A stretch of 43,981 bases of DNA from an uncultured Bacilli bacterium (GTDB taxonomy: Bacteria > Bacillota_I > Bacilli_A > RF39 > UBA660): contig CANRDL010000005.1 of the NCBI GenBank assembly GCA_947629405.1, positions 1 through 43,981 of the forward strand, given 5' to 3'. Position numbers and translations under genes: made by a program. Positions within the stretch are counted from its first letter, which is position 1. Every line of letters begins with the position of its first letter. The notes under the pieces are model-generated. The model was not told the DNA's origin. It searched no databases and was given only the letters and a program-made list of their open reading frames with translations. This document shows positions 7,894 through 16,612 of this stretch, one piece after another.

Positions 7894-8706
7894 TTAAAAT
7901 TCTATCTCATCATCACTAATATTATTATATAGATTTTCAAATTTACTTTTCCTATGTAGAGCAAAAAATAAAATTAATCCACCTACAAACATAATAACTG
8001 ATATAATTTGGGCAGCTTTAAAACCACCTAACATTAGCGAATCAGTTCTAGATGCTTCAATAAAGAAACGACCAATACCATACCACACTAAATATAAGGC
8101 GGTAATTTGTCCTATTTTAATATATTTATATCTTCTGACAAATAGTAAGACTATAAATCCAATTAAACACCATAATGACTCGTATAAAAATGTCGGTTGA
8201 TAATATACACCACCAATGTTCATTCCATTTATAATAAATCTAGGAATATGCAAAGATTGAAGGGCATTTAAAGATGTAGCCGCTCCATGAGCTTCACTAT
8301 TAAAAAAATTACCCCATCTGCCTATTGCTTGACCTAAAAGTAAGGGAACTACCACTATATCTAAAAGTTTTAAAACATTTACTTTGTATTTTTTTGAATA
8401 AACTAAAATTGTAATTGTACCAGCAATTAATCCCCCGTGAATAGCAAGTCCTCCTTGCCAAATTTTAATAATTTCGTCTAAATGAGAAGCATAATATGAC
8501 CAATTGAAAATAACATAATAAATTCTTGCTCCTAAAAAACTCATAATAACAGTCCAAAATATTAAATTAAAAATAAAGTCTTTACTAAATTTAAATCTTT
8601 TTGCTTCTCTACTAATAACAAAACTGACAATTAAAAAAGCCAAAATTATTAATATTGTATACCATCTAATTTCCAAAGGACCTAAAGATATTGCAACCGG
8701 ATTCAT
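7894..8706 (-). CDS. lgt: Prolipoprotein diacylglyceryl transferase
   Basis: A 270-aa multi-pass membrane enzyme that moves diacylglycerol from phosphatidylglycerol onto the lipobox Cys of preprolipoproteins, the first step of lipoprotein maturation. The Lgt signature GRWGNFFNSEAHG is at 129-141, preceded by the conserved GGLAIHGG (about 85-92), and YEGW-like sequence is replaced by YESLWCL. About seven membrane segments are visible. Pairing of lgt with trxB is common in Bacillota. SD GAAGG is well placed. The lipoprotein gene at 5529-6629 would be a local substrate. Confidence 0.96.
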   Translation of the reverse strand: MNPVAISLGPLEIRWYTILIILAFLIVSFVISREAKRFKFSKDFIFNLIFWTVIMSFLGARIYYVIFNWSYYASHLDEIIKIWQGGLAIHGGLIAGTITILVYSKKYKVNVLKLLDIVVVPLLLGQAIGRWGNFFNSEAHGAATSLNALQSLHIPRFIINGMNIGGVYYQPTFLYESLWCLIGFIVLLFVRRYKYIKIGQITALYLVWYGIGRFFIEASRTDSLMLGGFKAAQIISVIMFVGGLILFFALHRKSKFENLYNNISDDEIEF

Positions 8707-8761
8707 AGTTTATACCTTCTTTCTAATATTTATTATTATATCTAATTTTTAAAAAATAAGC

Positions 8762-8787
8762 AAAAAAAAACTTCTTAAGAAGCTTTT
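8762..8787 (-). terminator. Intrinsic terminator closing the surface-protein cluster
   Basis: Minus strand reads AAAGCTTC, loop TTAA, GAAG then nine T. The stop codon of the 209-aa Big_2 protein lies in the loop. It separates the surface island from lgt-trxB. Confidence 0.7.
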
Positions 8788-9404
8788 TCTGTTACTGTAA
8801 CAACACATGTTGCTACTTTGTTTTCTAAATTATAAGCAGTTATAACTGTTACACCAGTACTTTTAGCTGTTACTACACCACCATTTACAGTAGCAACAGA
8901 TTCATTTGATGAGTCCCATCTAATATCTTTTTCTGTTGCATTAGATGGTACAACTGTAGCAGCTAAAGTTTGAGATGTACCAACTTCAAGTGATAAAGTT
9001 GTTTTATTTAAAGTTATAGATTGTGTTTTTACACTAGCAGCTTTTACTGTAATATTACATTCAACATATTTTCCAGCAGTATCAATAACTTTTACAGTAG
9101 TAGAACCAACTTTTACACCAGTAACACGACCACTAGTATTAACTGTTGCAATTGAAGTATCAGCAACTTCGTATTTTAACGAAGAACTATTTAGAGCAGT
9201 TGCTTTAATATCAACATAATCTCCTACTTCAACAGTTAATGCTGATGAATCTAAAGATATATCAGCAACACCAGCTTTAAATAATGTTCCACCTAAAGAA
9301 CCATTAGGTCCAAAAATATAATATGCTCCACCAATTAACAATAATGCTACAACAACTAATATTATAGTTGTACTAATTTTTTTCTTTTTTTCTATTTCTT
9401 TCAT
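8775..9404 (-). CDS. Small membrane-anchored protein with two Big_2 (Ig-like) domains
   Basis: A 209-aa protein: a lysine-rich N-terminus, one membrane anchor (about residues 12-31, IILVVVALLLIGGAYYIFG), then two bacterial Ig-like Big_2 domains outside the cell. The first (about 45-122) has SALTVEVGDYVDIKATA...IATVNTSGRVTGVKVGSTTV. The second (about 125-207) has ITLNKTTLSLEVGTSQTLAATVVPSN, split by alternating core positions, and ESVATVNGGVVTAKSTG. Big_2 domains are structural or adhesive spacers. It is the last gene of the cluster, 13 nt from the cohesin-like 199-aa gene, and has a strong SD AGGGGGAG. Confidence 0.9.
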   Translation of the reverse strand: MKEIEKKKKISTTIILVVVALLLIGGAYYIFGPNGSLGGTLFKAGVADISLDSSALTVEVGDYVDIKATALNSSSLKYEVADTSIATVNTSGRVTGVKVGSTTVKVIDTAGKYVECNITVKAASVKTQSITLNKTTLSLEVGTSQTLAATVVPSNATEKDIRWDSSNESVATVNGGVVTAKSTGVTVITAYNLENKVATCVVTVTEKAS

Positions 9405-9417
9405 AATTACTCTCCCC

Positions 9418-10017
9418 CTAAATTTTTAATTTTTTCTTATTTAATACTATCAAGCCAATAATACCTAAAGCAACTATTAATAAACCGATATAAGCAATAT
9501 TTTCGTTTGCAGTATGAGGATTACTTTGTTGAGCAGAAGTTTGATCAGATTCAGCTGTTTCTAAAGGTTCATTTTCAAATGTAGCAGTTATATCAGCTAA
9601 GTTACAATCATCTTCAGTATTAAATGTCATACTCTGACTACTTAAAGTAACATTTGAAGGATCATTAATACTATCAATAGTTAATTTAAGTATATTAGTT
9701 GTATCTGTAGGTGCAGGTGATATCAATGTCAAAAAATTTCCATTTGATGATTCAAATGATGAACCGCTACTTACACCACTTATAGTATCCACTGATTTTA
9801 ATGTTGCATTACTTAATGTACCAGAATACGCACTAATATCTTTATACGTTCCTGGACTTATGGACAATGCACATTCCGCTGTTGTTCCACCAGTATAACT
9901 ACAACTTAATGATGTACTAGCATCTGTACATGTGCCTTTATCTTCTGCAAATACTGTAAATGGAACTAATAATAATGATAAAATGAATAAATAATATATT
10001 ATTTTATTTTTTTTCAT
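9418..10017 (-). CDS. Membrane-tethered protein with cohesin-like domain and NPxT-type tail
   Basis: A 199-aa protein with a signal peptide (1-24, cleavage after VFA), a beta-rich domain (about 27-150) with four Cys (30, 39, 49, 138), a short Ser/Thr/Gln linker, then NPHTA (166-170), a hydrophobic segment (about 174-192) and KKKLK. The domain order resembles cohesin: a Cys-bracketed first strand, ISAYSGTLSNATLKSV as the equivalent of 'aysgtlkyd..kL..vsv', then ILKLTIDSI and a late Asp-rich strand. The tail looks like a sortase signal of the NPxTx class or a simple membrane tether. It overlaps the upstream gene by 14 nt. The cohesin call is inference from pattern. Confidence 0.68.
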   Translation of the reverse strand: MKKNKIIYYLFILSLLLVPFTVFAEDKGTCTDASTSLSCSYTGGTTAECALSISPGTYKDISAYSGTLSNATLKSVDTISGVSSGSSFESSNGNFLTLISPAPTDTTNILKLTIDSINDPSNVTLSSQSMTFNTEDDCNLADITATFENEPLETAESDQTSAQQSNPHTANENIAYIGLLIVALGIIGLIVLNKKKLKI

Positions 10018-10579
10018 TTTTATTTCCTCCTTTTTTCTTTTTTATTAATATAATTATTGCTACTATTAATGCTATCGGAATTAAAATCAACAATGAAACA
10101 ATAATTAATGCTTTACTACTAGGAAATTCATAATAAAAAGAATAATTATCGCCTTTTACAGAAGTAAAATTGCTAATATCAGTAGAAGAAATATCAACTA
10201 TATCAACTTTTAATTCTTTAGCACTTTTATCAATTGTTAAATTTATACTTCCTACCTTAATCTTTGATTTCCATTCTCCAATATATAGTAATCTATTATT
10301 GTTAAATCCTCCGTTAAATTTTTCATTTGGAGTAAATGAATTAAGTTTAACACCTTTTCCTAATATAATATCAGCTTGTATCCCATCAAAACTTCCACCA
10401 TTTGAATTTGCATATAAATCACATACAATTGCTGTTCCTTTTTCAATTTTAGATGGACACTTTAAATTTACGCTTAAATCTTTTTTTGCAGCAGCAACAT
10501 TAAAAGGAAGAATAACAATTGATAAAAATAAAATTAAATTAGTAATTAATATTATATTTATTTTTTTATTCCTTATCAC
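10004..10579 (-). CDS. Membrane-tethered protein with cohesin-like domain
   Basis: A 191-aa protein: a signal peptide (about 1-31, ending VAAA), one beta-sandwich domain (about 33-150), and a C-terminal membrane helix (about 159-182) with a KKKKGG tail. The domain follows the cohesin pattern: LSVNLKCPSKIEKGTAIVC, then SFDGIQADIILGKGVKLNSF (the 'G(i/l)q.di.yd...l' strand), RLLYIGEWKSKIKVGSINLT (the 'i.iaw....i..g.la.l.f' strands) and KVDIVDIS..DI at the end. It starts at GTG 10579 after AAGGTGG. It sits beside three genes ending in dockerin-like domains, which supports the reading. A different Ig-like or CBM fold is the main alternative. Confidence 0.7.
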   Translation of the reverse strand: MIRNKKINIILITNLILFLSIVILPFNVAAAKKDLSVNLKCPSKIEKGTAIVCDLYANSNGGSFDGIQADIILGKGVKLNSFTPNEKFNGGFNNNRLLYIGEWKSKIKVGSINLTIDKSAKELKVDIVDISSTDISNFTSVKGDNYSFYYEFPSSKALIIVSLLILIPIALIVAIIILIKKKKGGNKNEKK

Positions 10580-10643
10580 TCTTTTTCACCACCTTTATTC
10601 TTTTTCATAATAACAAAATATTCATTTTTTAACTTTATTTAAA

Positions 10644-13016
10644 TCAACTCCTAAACAAACTACTTGATGAACTAATAGAACTTGAACTTGAACTTGAACT
10701 TGAAATGCTCGAACTTGATGAAGAAGTAGTAGAATTATAGGTACTAATTTTACTATATGAACCAAGTATAAAGAATCCAACATCCTTTACATTTATAAGA
10801 TCAATTCCATTAGGATTTATTACATCAAAATGAGCTTTATAAATTGAGAAGTTTTTAGCATTTAAAATTTTAGGAGATTGTAGATAGTAATAAGAAATTA
10901 TTGAATAATCTGTTTGATTAACAACTTTATCACTATTAATATCAAAAATTTCATTTAAATAAGTTTTATTATCACTACTCGTTCCTGGAGTATTTGATCC
11001 AGGAGTACTTGAGCTTGGTGTACTTGAGCTTGGAACACTCGAACTTGGTGCGCTTGAACTTGGTGTACTTGTACTTGGATCACTCGAACTTGGAGTTGAT
11101 GATTTATTGTCTTTTCTTAAATTTAAAGTATATGTTTTAGTTGCCGTTCCATTTATTACAATTATCAAGTATGTGTTTATTTCTTTTAAGCCACCTGCTA
11201 TAACACGACTAGCAGTTCCTACTCCACTTACACAACCAGTTGTACCATCTGAATTACAAATTTTAACTGTTGCTTTGGAATCAGTAGCTGTTGCTAATAT
11301 TGGTCCTCCACCAATGTCTGTTATTATATCAGTTGTATATACTGTATTATTAGGATTAAAATCATTTATTTTAAACCAATTAGTTGGTGATGTTATGCTT
11401 TTCAATGTTGCATCGTTATTACCAGAATTTCCATTGTCAGTCTTTACAACATTAGCAGTAGTTTCATTTATAATAACATTAACACTTTTTTTAATTGAAG
11501 AATCAAGTTTTGATGTAGCGGTAATAGTTGCTATTCCAGGTTTTTCTCCATAAATCATTCCATTATCAGTAACACTCGCAATAGTAGAATCGCTTGTTGT
11601 CCAATTAACTTCTCGATTTGTAGCATTACCAGGAAGTACTATTGCTGTAATTTCAAAAGATCTACCTTGATTTAAATAAATATTATTACTTTGATTTAAC
11701 ACAATTTTTCTTGGATTCATTCTAGCTGTTGCTCCACTCTTTAATTGATAAGTAATTATATAGAATTTAGTTGTATCACCATTAATTACTTCTAGATAAT
11801 AATTACCACTTTGAGCATCTTCAAGATTAACATAACATGTATTACCACTTTGATAAATTCCATTTGTCGTTTTATAATAATCCGTTATTCTACATGTAGC
11901 ATTAGAACTATTTGGTGTAACTTTAAAATATAGTTTTCCATTATGTTTAACAGTATAATGTCCATCAGTATCTTTAGTACTAGTTTCATCACTATTTACA
12001 GTAAGACTTTTAATAGATACATCCTTCATACTAGAATCACTACTAACTACATTCAGTTTATAATTTCTTGATTCTTTTCCGTTTGTGACAGTAAAAGGAT
12101 AACTTCCAGTCTTAATACCGGCATATAAACCACATTCGGAATCTTTAGAAAATTTACTTAAAGAGCTAGAAGTAGTTGTAAAATTACAATAAGCTCCTAA
12201 ATCACCAGCTTTTACTCTAATTTCTCCAGTTTTAAATAATACATTATATTCTCCATCGTCTATTTTTCTAACTATATTACCTAAACCATATGCTGTAACA
12301 GATGATACTGAAGTACTATATCCACTAGTAGGAGTTAAAGCAATTAAATAATATTTTGCAGAATTTCCATTAGTTATTTTTATTTTATATGTACCTTTTT
12401 TAAATCCTTCTTTTTTTATAGTACATGTATTCTTATTTGATACAAGTCCACTAGTTATTCCAGTTGATGTTACTTCACATTTAGCAGAACTAGAACTAGC
12501 AACTATATTAATACTAGATGTATCATTAGTATAAGTATAATGATAATAATCATTTATATATGTTTCTAATTTTTTTCCACTATTATCCGTCACACTTTTT
12601 AAATTTACATTACTCAAACTAGAATCACTATTTTTTACATCTATAGTTAATACCTTAAAATATTGGGGATTACTGAAATTATCATTTTCTGAAAATATTT
12701 TTACTTCATATTTTTTAGATGGAATAGATCCATAAATTGTACATTTATTACCCATAGAGCTTACATTAGTTGTAACATTTTGAAAAGCACATCTTAAATT
12801 ACCAGAAGAAGTAGTTACTGTTATACTACCGCCATTTGCATTACTAACAACATAATTATATTCACTAACTTTCCTTATTGTTGTGGAAAATTTATCAGAC
12901 TCCACAGAGCCAACTCTAAATGTATCAGTAATTATAGCTTTGGCACTTATAATTGAAAAACTACTAATACAAATTACTAAAATAAAATATATATTAAATT
13001 TTAAAATTTTCTTCAT
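10644..13016 (-). CDS. Secreted modular surface protein: four Cys-pair modules, Big_2, Ser linker, dockerin-like end
   Basis: A 790-aa secreted protein with a signal peptide (1-27). Residues about 45-425 hold four tandem cadherin-like beta modules, each with one Cys pair 16-19 residues apart (76/92, 180/198, 277/295, 375/394). Then come a Big_2 domain (about 433-520, LPGNATNREVNWTTSDSTIASV), another cadherin-like module, a linker of five to six TPSSS/APSSS units, and a dockerin-like region (about 690-755) with the EF-hand loop DINSDKVVNQTD. A poly-Ser tail ends the protein and no C-terminal anchor is seen. Probable role is adhesion or surface-layer structure, with attachment through the dockerin-like end (inference). 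SD TAGGAGAAG is good. Confidence 0.82.
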   Translation of the reverse strand: MKKILKFNIYFILVICISSFSIISAKAIITDTFRVGSVESDKFSTTIRKVSEYNYVVSNANGGSITVTTSSGNLRCAFQNVTTNVSSMGNKCTIYGSIPSKKYEVKIFSENDNFSNPQYFKVLTIDVKNSDSSLSNVNLKSVTDNSGKKLETYINDYYHYTYTNDTSSINIVASSSSAKCEVTSTGITSGLVSNKNTCTIKKEGFKKGTYKIKITNGNSAKYYLIALTPTSGYSTSVSSVTAYGLGNIVRKIDDGEYNVLFKTGEIRVKAGDLGAYCNFTTTSSSLSKFSKDSECGLYAGIKTGSYPFTVTNGKESRNYKLNVVSSDSSMKDVSIKSLTVNSDETSTKDTDGHYTVKHNGKLYFKVTPNSSNATCRITDYYKTTNGIYQSGNTCYVNLEDAQSGNYYLEVINGDTTKFYIITYQLKSGATARMNPRKIVLNQSNNIYLNQGRSFEITAIVLPGNATNREVNWTTSDSTIASVTDNGMIYGEKPGIATITATSKLDSSIKKSVNVIINETTANVVKTDNGNSGNNDATLKSITSPTNWFKINDFNPNNTVYTTDIITDIGGGPILATATDSKATVKICNSDGTTGCVSGVGTASRVIAGGLKEINTYLIIVINGTATKTYTLNLRKDNKSSTPSSSDPSTSTPSSSAPSSSVPSSSTPSSSTPGSNTPGTSSDNKTYLNEIFDINSDKVVNQTDYSIISYYYLQSPKILNAKNFSIYKAHFDVINPNGIDLINVKDVGFFILGSYSKISTYNSTTSSSSSSISSSSSSSSSISSSSSLFRS
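10678..10704. repeat. GAACTT hexanucleotide microsatellite
   Basis: About 4.5 copies of the 6-nt unit GAACTT, encoding the Ser-Ser tail of the 790-aa surface protein. The unit length is a multiple of three, so slippage would change the tail length without a frameshift. Confidence 0.8.
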
Positions 13017-13112
13017 TTTCTTCTCCTACTATCTAATGTTACTCTAATACAAATTTAACATAATTAAGAATAATAATCAATCATAATATGACAATTTTTT
13101 ACATATTTATAA

Positions 13113-16100
13113 TTATTTTTTATATAAAATATATTGACCTACTGATGAAACATCATTTAAATCTATTCCTGCTGGATTGATTAAATCTAATTGTTCTTTC
13201 CATTCTGAATACTTTTCATTATTTAAATATTTTGGAGAATTTAAATATATATAACTTATAATTGAATAATCTGTTATATTAACAATACCATCCTTATTTA
13301 TATCATATAATTGTTCTTTTTCTCCTTTACTTAATGCTTCGCTAGTTGTTGGTTCTGTTATTGTTACATTTATAGTTTTTTGACTATTACCGGATGCTTT
13401 TGAAGTAATTTTTAATGTCGTTGTACCAACGTTTACACCATAAATCATTCCATTTTCATCTACTGTTGCTATACTTTCATCAGCTGTTTCCCATGTTACT
13501 TCTCTATTTGTTACTGTTCCTGGTAATACTATTGCTACTACTTCTGTTGATCTTCCTTTATTTATTTTTATTTCTTCGTTATTTACTATTATTTTCTTTA
13601 CTGTATTTTTCTCTTTTTCGATAAGTTCTGTATAATCTGTTGCTGGTTTTTGGACAATTGGTGCTGAGCTTGAAGGTGTTGGTGTAGTGGTTTGAGTTAT
13701 AACTGCAAATCCATCTACTGTTGTATTTGTCTTTGTATTATAATTTGGTTTTACTGAATATCTTCTTATTTCTCCTGTTTTATAATAAATCTCTATTCTA
13801 CCTATTCTTTCATATGCTGCTTTTTGTAACAATGGTGTTGATTCTGCACTTGTTCCTTGCGCATATGTAGTATATTCTTTACCATTATTTTTATTATTTG
13901 TATACCAAATCCATTTACTTATTTTACTTGGATCTGCTATTTTTATCTTGTAAGTTGCCAAAGTATCAGTTATTGATACTAATTCAATACTAAATTCATT
14001 ATAAATTGCATTAGTTTTAGAATTATAATTTGGCATTACTATCCATTCTTTTATATTTCCATTAGTATAATATTTTGTTATTCTTCCAACTCTATTATAG
14101 CTTGTTTTATCTAAAGTAGGTGTTGAACTTGTTCTTGTACCTTGATTAAACAATGTATAATTTTTTCCATTATCTTTATTATTTGTTGACCATATCCATG
14201 ATTTTAAATTAGTATTTTTCATTCCTATTGTATATTGTATTCGATTATTATTTGGATATTTAATACTTAAACTAAAATCATTTGTATAATCAGTACTTTG
14301 AGCAATTTTTGGAACATTAGTTATTGAACTTGCTGCTGTTGCTGCAGCTGTTCCCTGAATAGATATATTAAATGTATATGTTTTTGTTGCTCCGTTTTCG
14401 GCTTTTACTGTTATTGCTATTTTTTTGGAATTTGTAATAGTATGCTCTGCTTGATTATTTACCATTCCTGATGGTGAAGTTATTACTGCTCCTTTATTTG
14501 TTGGATATGCTACTATTTCGAATTTTTTTGTTCCACTTGGTAAAATTATATTATATGATGTTGTATTTTTATTAAATGTTTTATCCCAAATTGTTTTAAT
14601 TGTTGTTCCAGTTTTAGTTGTATTATCATATCCACTAGTTTGATATATTGTAAATGACTTTAATGTTGCATCACTACTTTTAGTTGTCGGCTTAGCTGCT
14701 CTTTTTATTTTTATAGTATAATCTTTATTTTTCTTTCCGTTTTCTGATTTTACATTTATTGTTTCTGTTTTTGTCTTTCCAGCTTCTACATTCCATGTTA
14801 CTACTTTATCTTTTTTTAATCCAGCTGGTTTTGTTATTGTTGATTTTGGATTTTTAGTTACTACATTTACTTTTACTTTTGTTACTCCATTTGCTACTGT
14901 GGCACTATAAGTATTTCCACTCTTACTTACGTCAAAACTAGCTCCTGTACTAGCATTTTTTACTGTTATAGCACTAATTGCTGTGTCAGATTTATCAGTT
15001 GTTGTAGCCGGTTTAGTTGTAGTGGAATTTACCGTTATACCAGATGTAGTTGAAGCTACTGCAGTTGTTGCTTTACTACTTGCTACATTGCTACTTGTTG
15101 CTTTTTTATTTATAACTTCTACATTTACTACTTTTTTAACACTTGTCTTTCCTTTTGCAGTAACTGTTATTTTGGCTTTACCAACTTTTTTACCAGTAAA
15201 GTTTCCTTTTGAATCTACAGTCACAATTTTTGTATTGTTTGATTTAAATGATACATTTTTATTTGTTGCATTTGTTGGCTTAATTGTATAGTTTATCTTT
15301 TTACTTTTTCCAACTTCAACCATTCTATCTGTATCTTTTATTGTTATACTTGTAGGTTTTACATTCTTTGAAGAAGTTGCTTTTTTGGAAGAACTTACTT
15401 GTTTTGATGAACTAGTTTGATTAACTACAGTGGTAGTATTTGTAGTAGTATTCTTTTTTATAATACTAATTTTTTCTGTATAATATGTAGCTTGATGGTT
15501 TTTATTGGCAATTTTAATAGTAGATGTTCCTACTTTTTTACCGGTAATTTTACAACCATTACTTATCGCTGTTATTGTTACATTAGAATTGTTTGCTGAA
15601 CAAACAATAGCAGTACTTGAAGTTATATTTGTTGAAGATCCTTTTTGAATAGTACTATTAGGATCAGTATAATAAAATTTATAATTTTTAGTTGTTGTAT
15701 TCTTTGATTTATTCTTTGATTTATTATTTGATGTATTTTTAGATGTTCCACTATTATTAGTAGTATTAGTAGAAGCTGCTGGTGTTAAAGTTACAGAACA
15801 ACTAGCTGTTTTAGTATTTCCATATTTTGTAGTATATGTAGCCTTAACTTTAACTGTAGCACTTGTATTTTTATTTAATGTTAAAGTATTACCGGAAATG
15901 GATGCAGAAGTTGATTCAATACCATAACTACAACCATCAACCAACACAGGATTAGATTTGCCATAACAATCAATATGAGCTGTAGAAGGCTTTTTATATT
16001 TTTTTGTAAAACGTGAATTTACATAATCAAATCCGGCTGGGCAAGCATAATAGGAATTACCCCACGTATCATTCTTACCTGTAAAAATTGATTTAGTTTT

Positions 16101-16412
16101 ATAAAGATCTGTATAATATCTTTTACATGATAATATAGCCTTATTAGAACTAGTTTTAGTACATGTTACGGAAATTGAATTCAATTTACTATTATATGGT
16201 GTTTTTCCAGCATACGGAGATGTAATTGAAGCATTAAAATTTGTGTCGCTTAAATTAGTATTATTAGTAAAAAACATAATACCTACACCAATAGCAATTC
16301 CTACAATTAAAGTTATTCCTACAATTAGGAATGGTAACTTAAAATGAGTTAAATTATTTATTTTTTTACTCTTATTATTAGTTTTTTTATTAGTATTTTT
16401 CTTTTTATTCAC
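13113..16412 (-). CDS. Giant anchored surface protein with Big_2, cadherin-like, W-repeat and dockerin-like domains
   Basis: About 1099 aa. A basic N-terminus is followed by one membrane anchor (about 28-50, VGITLIVGIAIGVGI), identical in core to that of the 991-aa paralogue. Outside it are a Cys-rich region (about 60-200), Asn/Ser/Lys linkers, a Big-like domain, a Big_2 domain near 360-440, cadherin-like modules (SSDATLKSFTIYQT...ENGATKTYTFNI), two copies of a Trp-containing repeat, a Big_2 domain and a dockerin-like C-terminus (about 1032-1099) with DINKDGIVNITD. I choose GTG at 16412: SD GGAGAG is 8 nt from it but only 2 nt from GTG 16421. Probable role is surface adhesion or assembly. Confidence 0.82.
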   Translation of the reverse strand: MNKKKNTNKKTNNKSKKINNLTHFKLPFLIVGITLIVGIAIGVGIMFFTNNTNLSDTNFNASITSPYAGKTPYNSKLNSISVTCTKTSSNKAILSCKRYYTDLYKTKSIFTGKNDTWGNSYYACPAGFDYVNSRFTKKYKKPSTAHIDCYGKSNPVLVDGCSYGIESTSASISGNTLTLNKNTSATVKVKATYTTKYGNTKTASCSVTLTPAASTNTTNNSGTSKNTSNNKSKNKSKNTTTKNYKFYYTDPNSTIQKGSSTNITSSTAIVCSANNSNVTITAISNGCKITGKKVGTSTIKIANKNHQATYYTEKISIIKKNTTTNTTTVVNQTSSSKQVSSSKKATSSKNVKPTSITIKDTDRMVEVGKSKKINYTIKPTNATNKNVSFKSNNTKIVTVDSKGNFTGKKVGKAKITVTAKGKTSVKKVVNVEVINKKATSSNVASSKATTAVASTTSGITVNSTTTKPATTTDKSDTAISAITVKNASTGASFDVSKSGNTYSATVANGVTKVKVNVVTKNPKSTITKPAGLKKDKVVTWNVEAGKTKTETINVKSENGKKNKDYTIKIKRAAKPTTKSSDATLKSFTIYQTSGYDNTTKTGTTIKTIWDKTFNKNTTSYNIILPSGTKKFEIVAYPTNKGAVITSPSGMVNNQAEHTITNSKKIAITVKAENGATKTYTFNISIQGTAAATAASSITNVPKIAQSTDYTNDFSLSIKYPNNNRIQYTIGMKNTNLKSWIWSTNNKDNGKNYTLFNQGTRTSSTPTLDKTSYNRVGRITKYYTNGNIKEWIVMPNYNSKTNAIYNEFSIELVSITDTLATYKIKIADPSKISKWIWYTNNKNNGKEYTTYAQGTSAESTPLLQKAAYERIGRIEIYYKTGEIRRYSVKPNYNTKTNTTVDGFAVITQTTTPTPSSSAPIVQKPATDYTELIEKEKNTVKKIIVNNEEIKINKGRSTEVVAIVLPGTVTNREVTWETADESIATVDENGMIYGVNVGTTTLKITSKASGNSQKTINVTITEPTTSEALSKGEKEQLYDINKDGIVNITDYSIISYIYLNSPKYLNNEKYSEWKEQLDLINPAGIDLNDVSSVGQYILYKK
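13433..13615. repeat. 183-bp segment shared with the neighbouring paralogue (copy 1)
   Basis: By eye, 182 of 183 bases match 16949-17131 in the 991-aa gene; the difference at 13577 is silent. It encodes the central part of the C-terminal Big_2 domain, while the flanks have diverged. Such a local near-identity suggests recent gene conversion or strong constraint. Confidence 0.85.
13695..14290 (-). repeat. Tandem protein repeat with Trp core (two copies, about 95 residues each)
   Basis: Within the 1099-aa protein two adjacent stretches share the pattern W-I-W-x-T-N-N-K-x-N-G-K, then QGT, STP, Y-x-R-x-G-R-I, YY, G-x-I, and PNYN-x-KTN. They are diverged at DNA level but clearly homologous. I do not recognise the family; it looks like a small beta domain. 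Confidence 0.75.
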
Positions 16413-16452
16413 AAAAATCACTCTCCAAAATATCGTTACCTATTATAAGTAA

Positions 16453-16482
16453 ATTTTATCACTGACTATTATATAATGTCAA
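16453..16482 (-). promoter_or_regulatory. Promoter of the 1099-aa surface protein gene
   Basis: Minus strand -35 TTGACA (16477-16482), an 18-nt spacer and -10 TAAAAT (16453-16458), about 40 nt ahead of the GTG start. The gene upstream has its own terminator, so the two giant genes are transcribed separately. Confidence 0.65.
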
Positions 16483-16577
16483 ACTTTTTTCGACAATTCT
16501 CAACATTTTAAAAATAAATATCTATGTTTAAAATGTTTAATTTTAACGATATATAAAACCAACATATAATTTTCATT

Positions 16578-16612
16578 AAAAAAAATTGTAAAATTATTTA
16601 AATTTTACAATT
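16578..16612 (-). terminator. Intrinsic terminator after the 991-aa surface gene
   Basis: Twelve-bp perfect stem AATTGTAAAATT/AATTTTACAATT (16584-16595 with 16601-16612), a 5-nt loop and eight T on the minus strand, overlapping the stop codon. Confidence 0.85.

Noticed and set aside
14983-15291. Plus-strand ORFs inside the surface-protein genes (also near 11107, 13415, 16937, 17734 and 18781)
   Set aside because: They are mirror frames of the Val/Thr/Lys-rich minus-strand proteins, have no SD, and their translations are hydrophobic low-complexity. The matching pairs merely reflect the DNA repeats in the coding strand.
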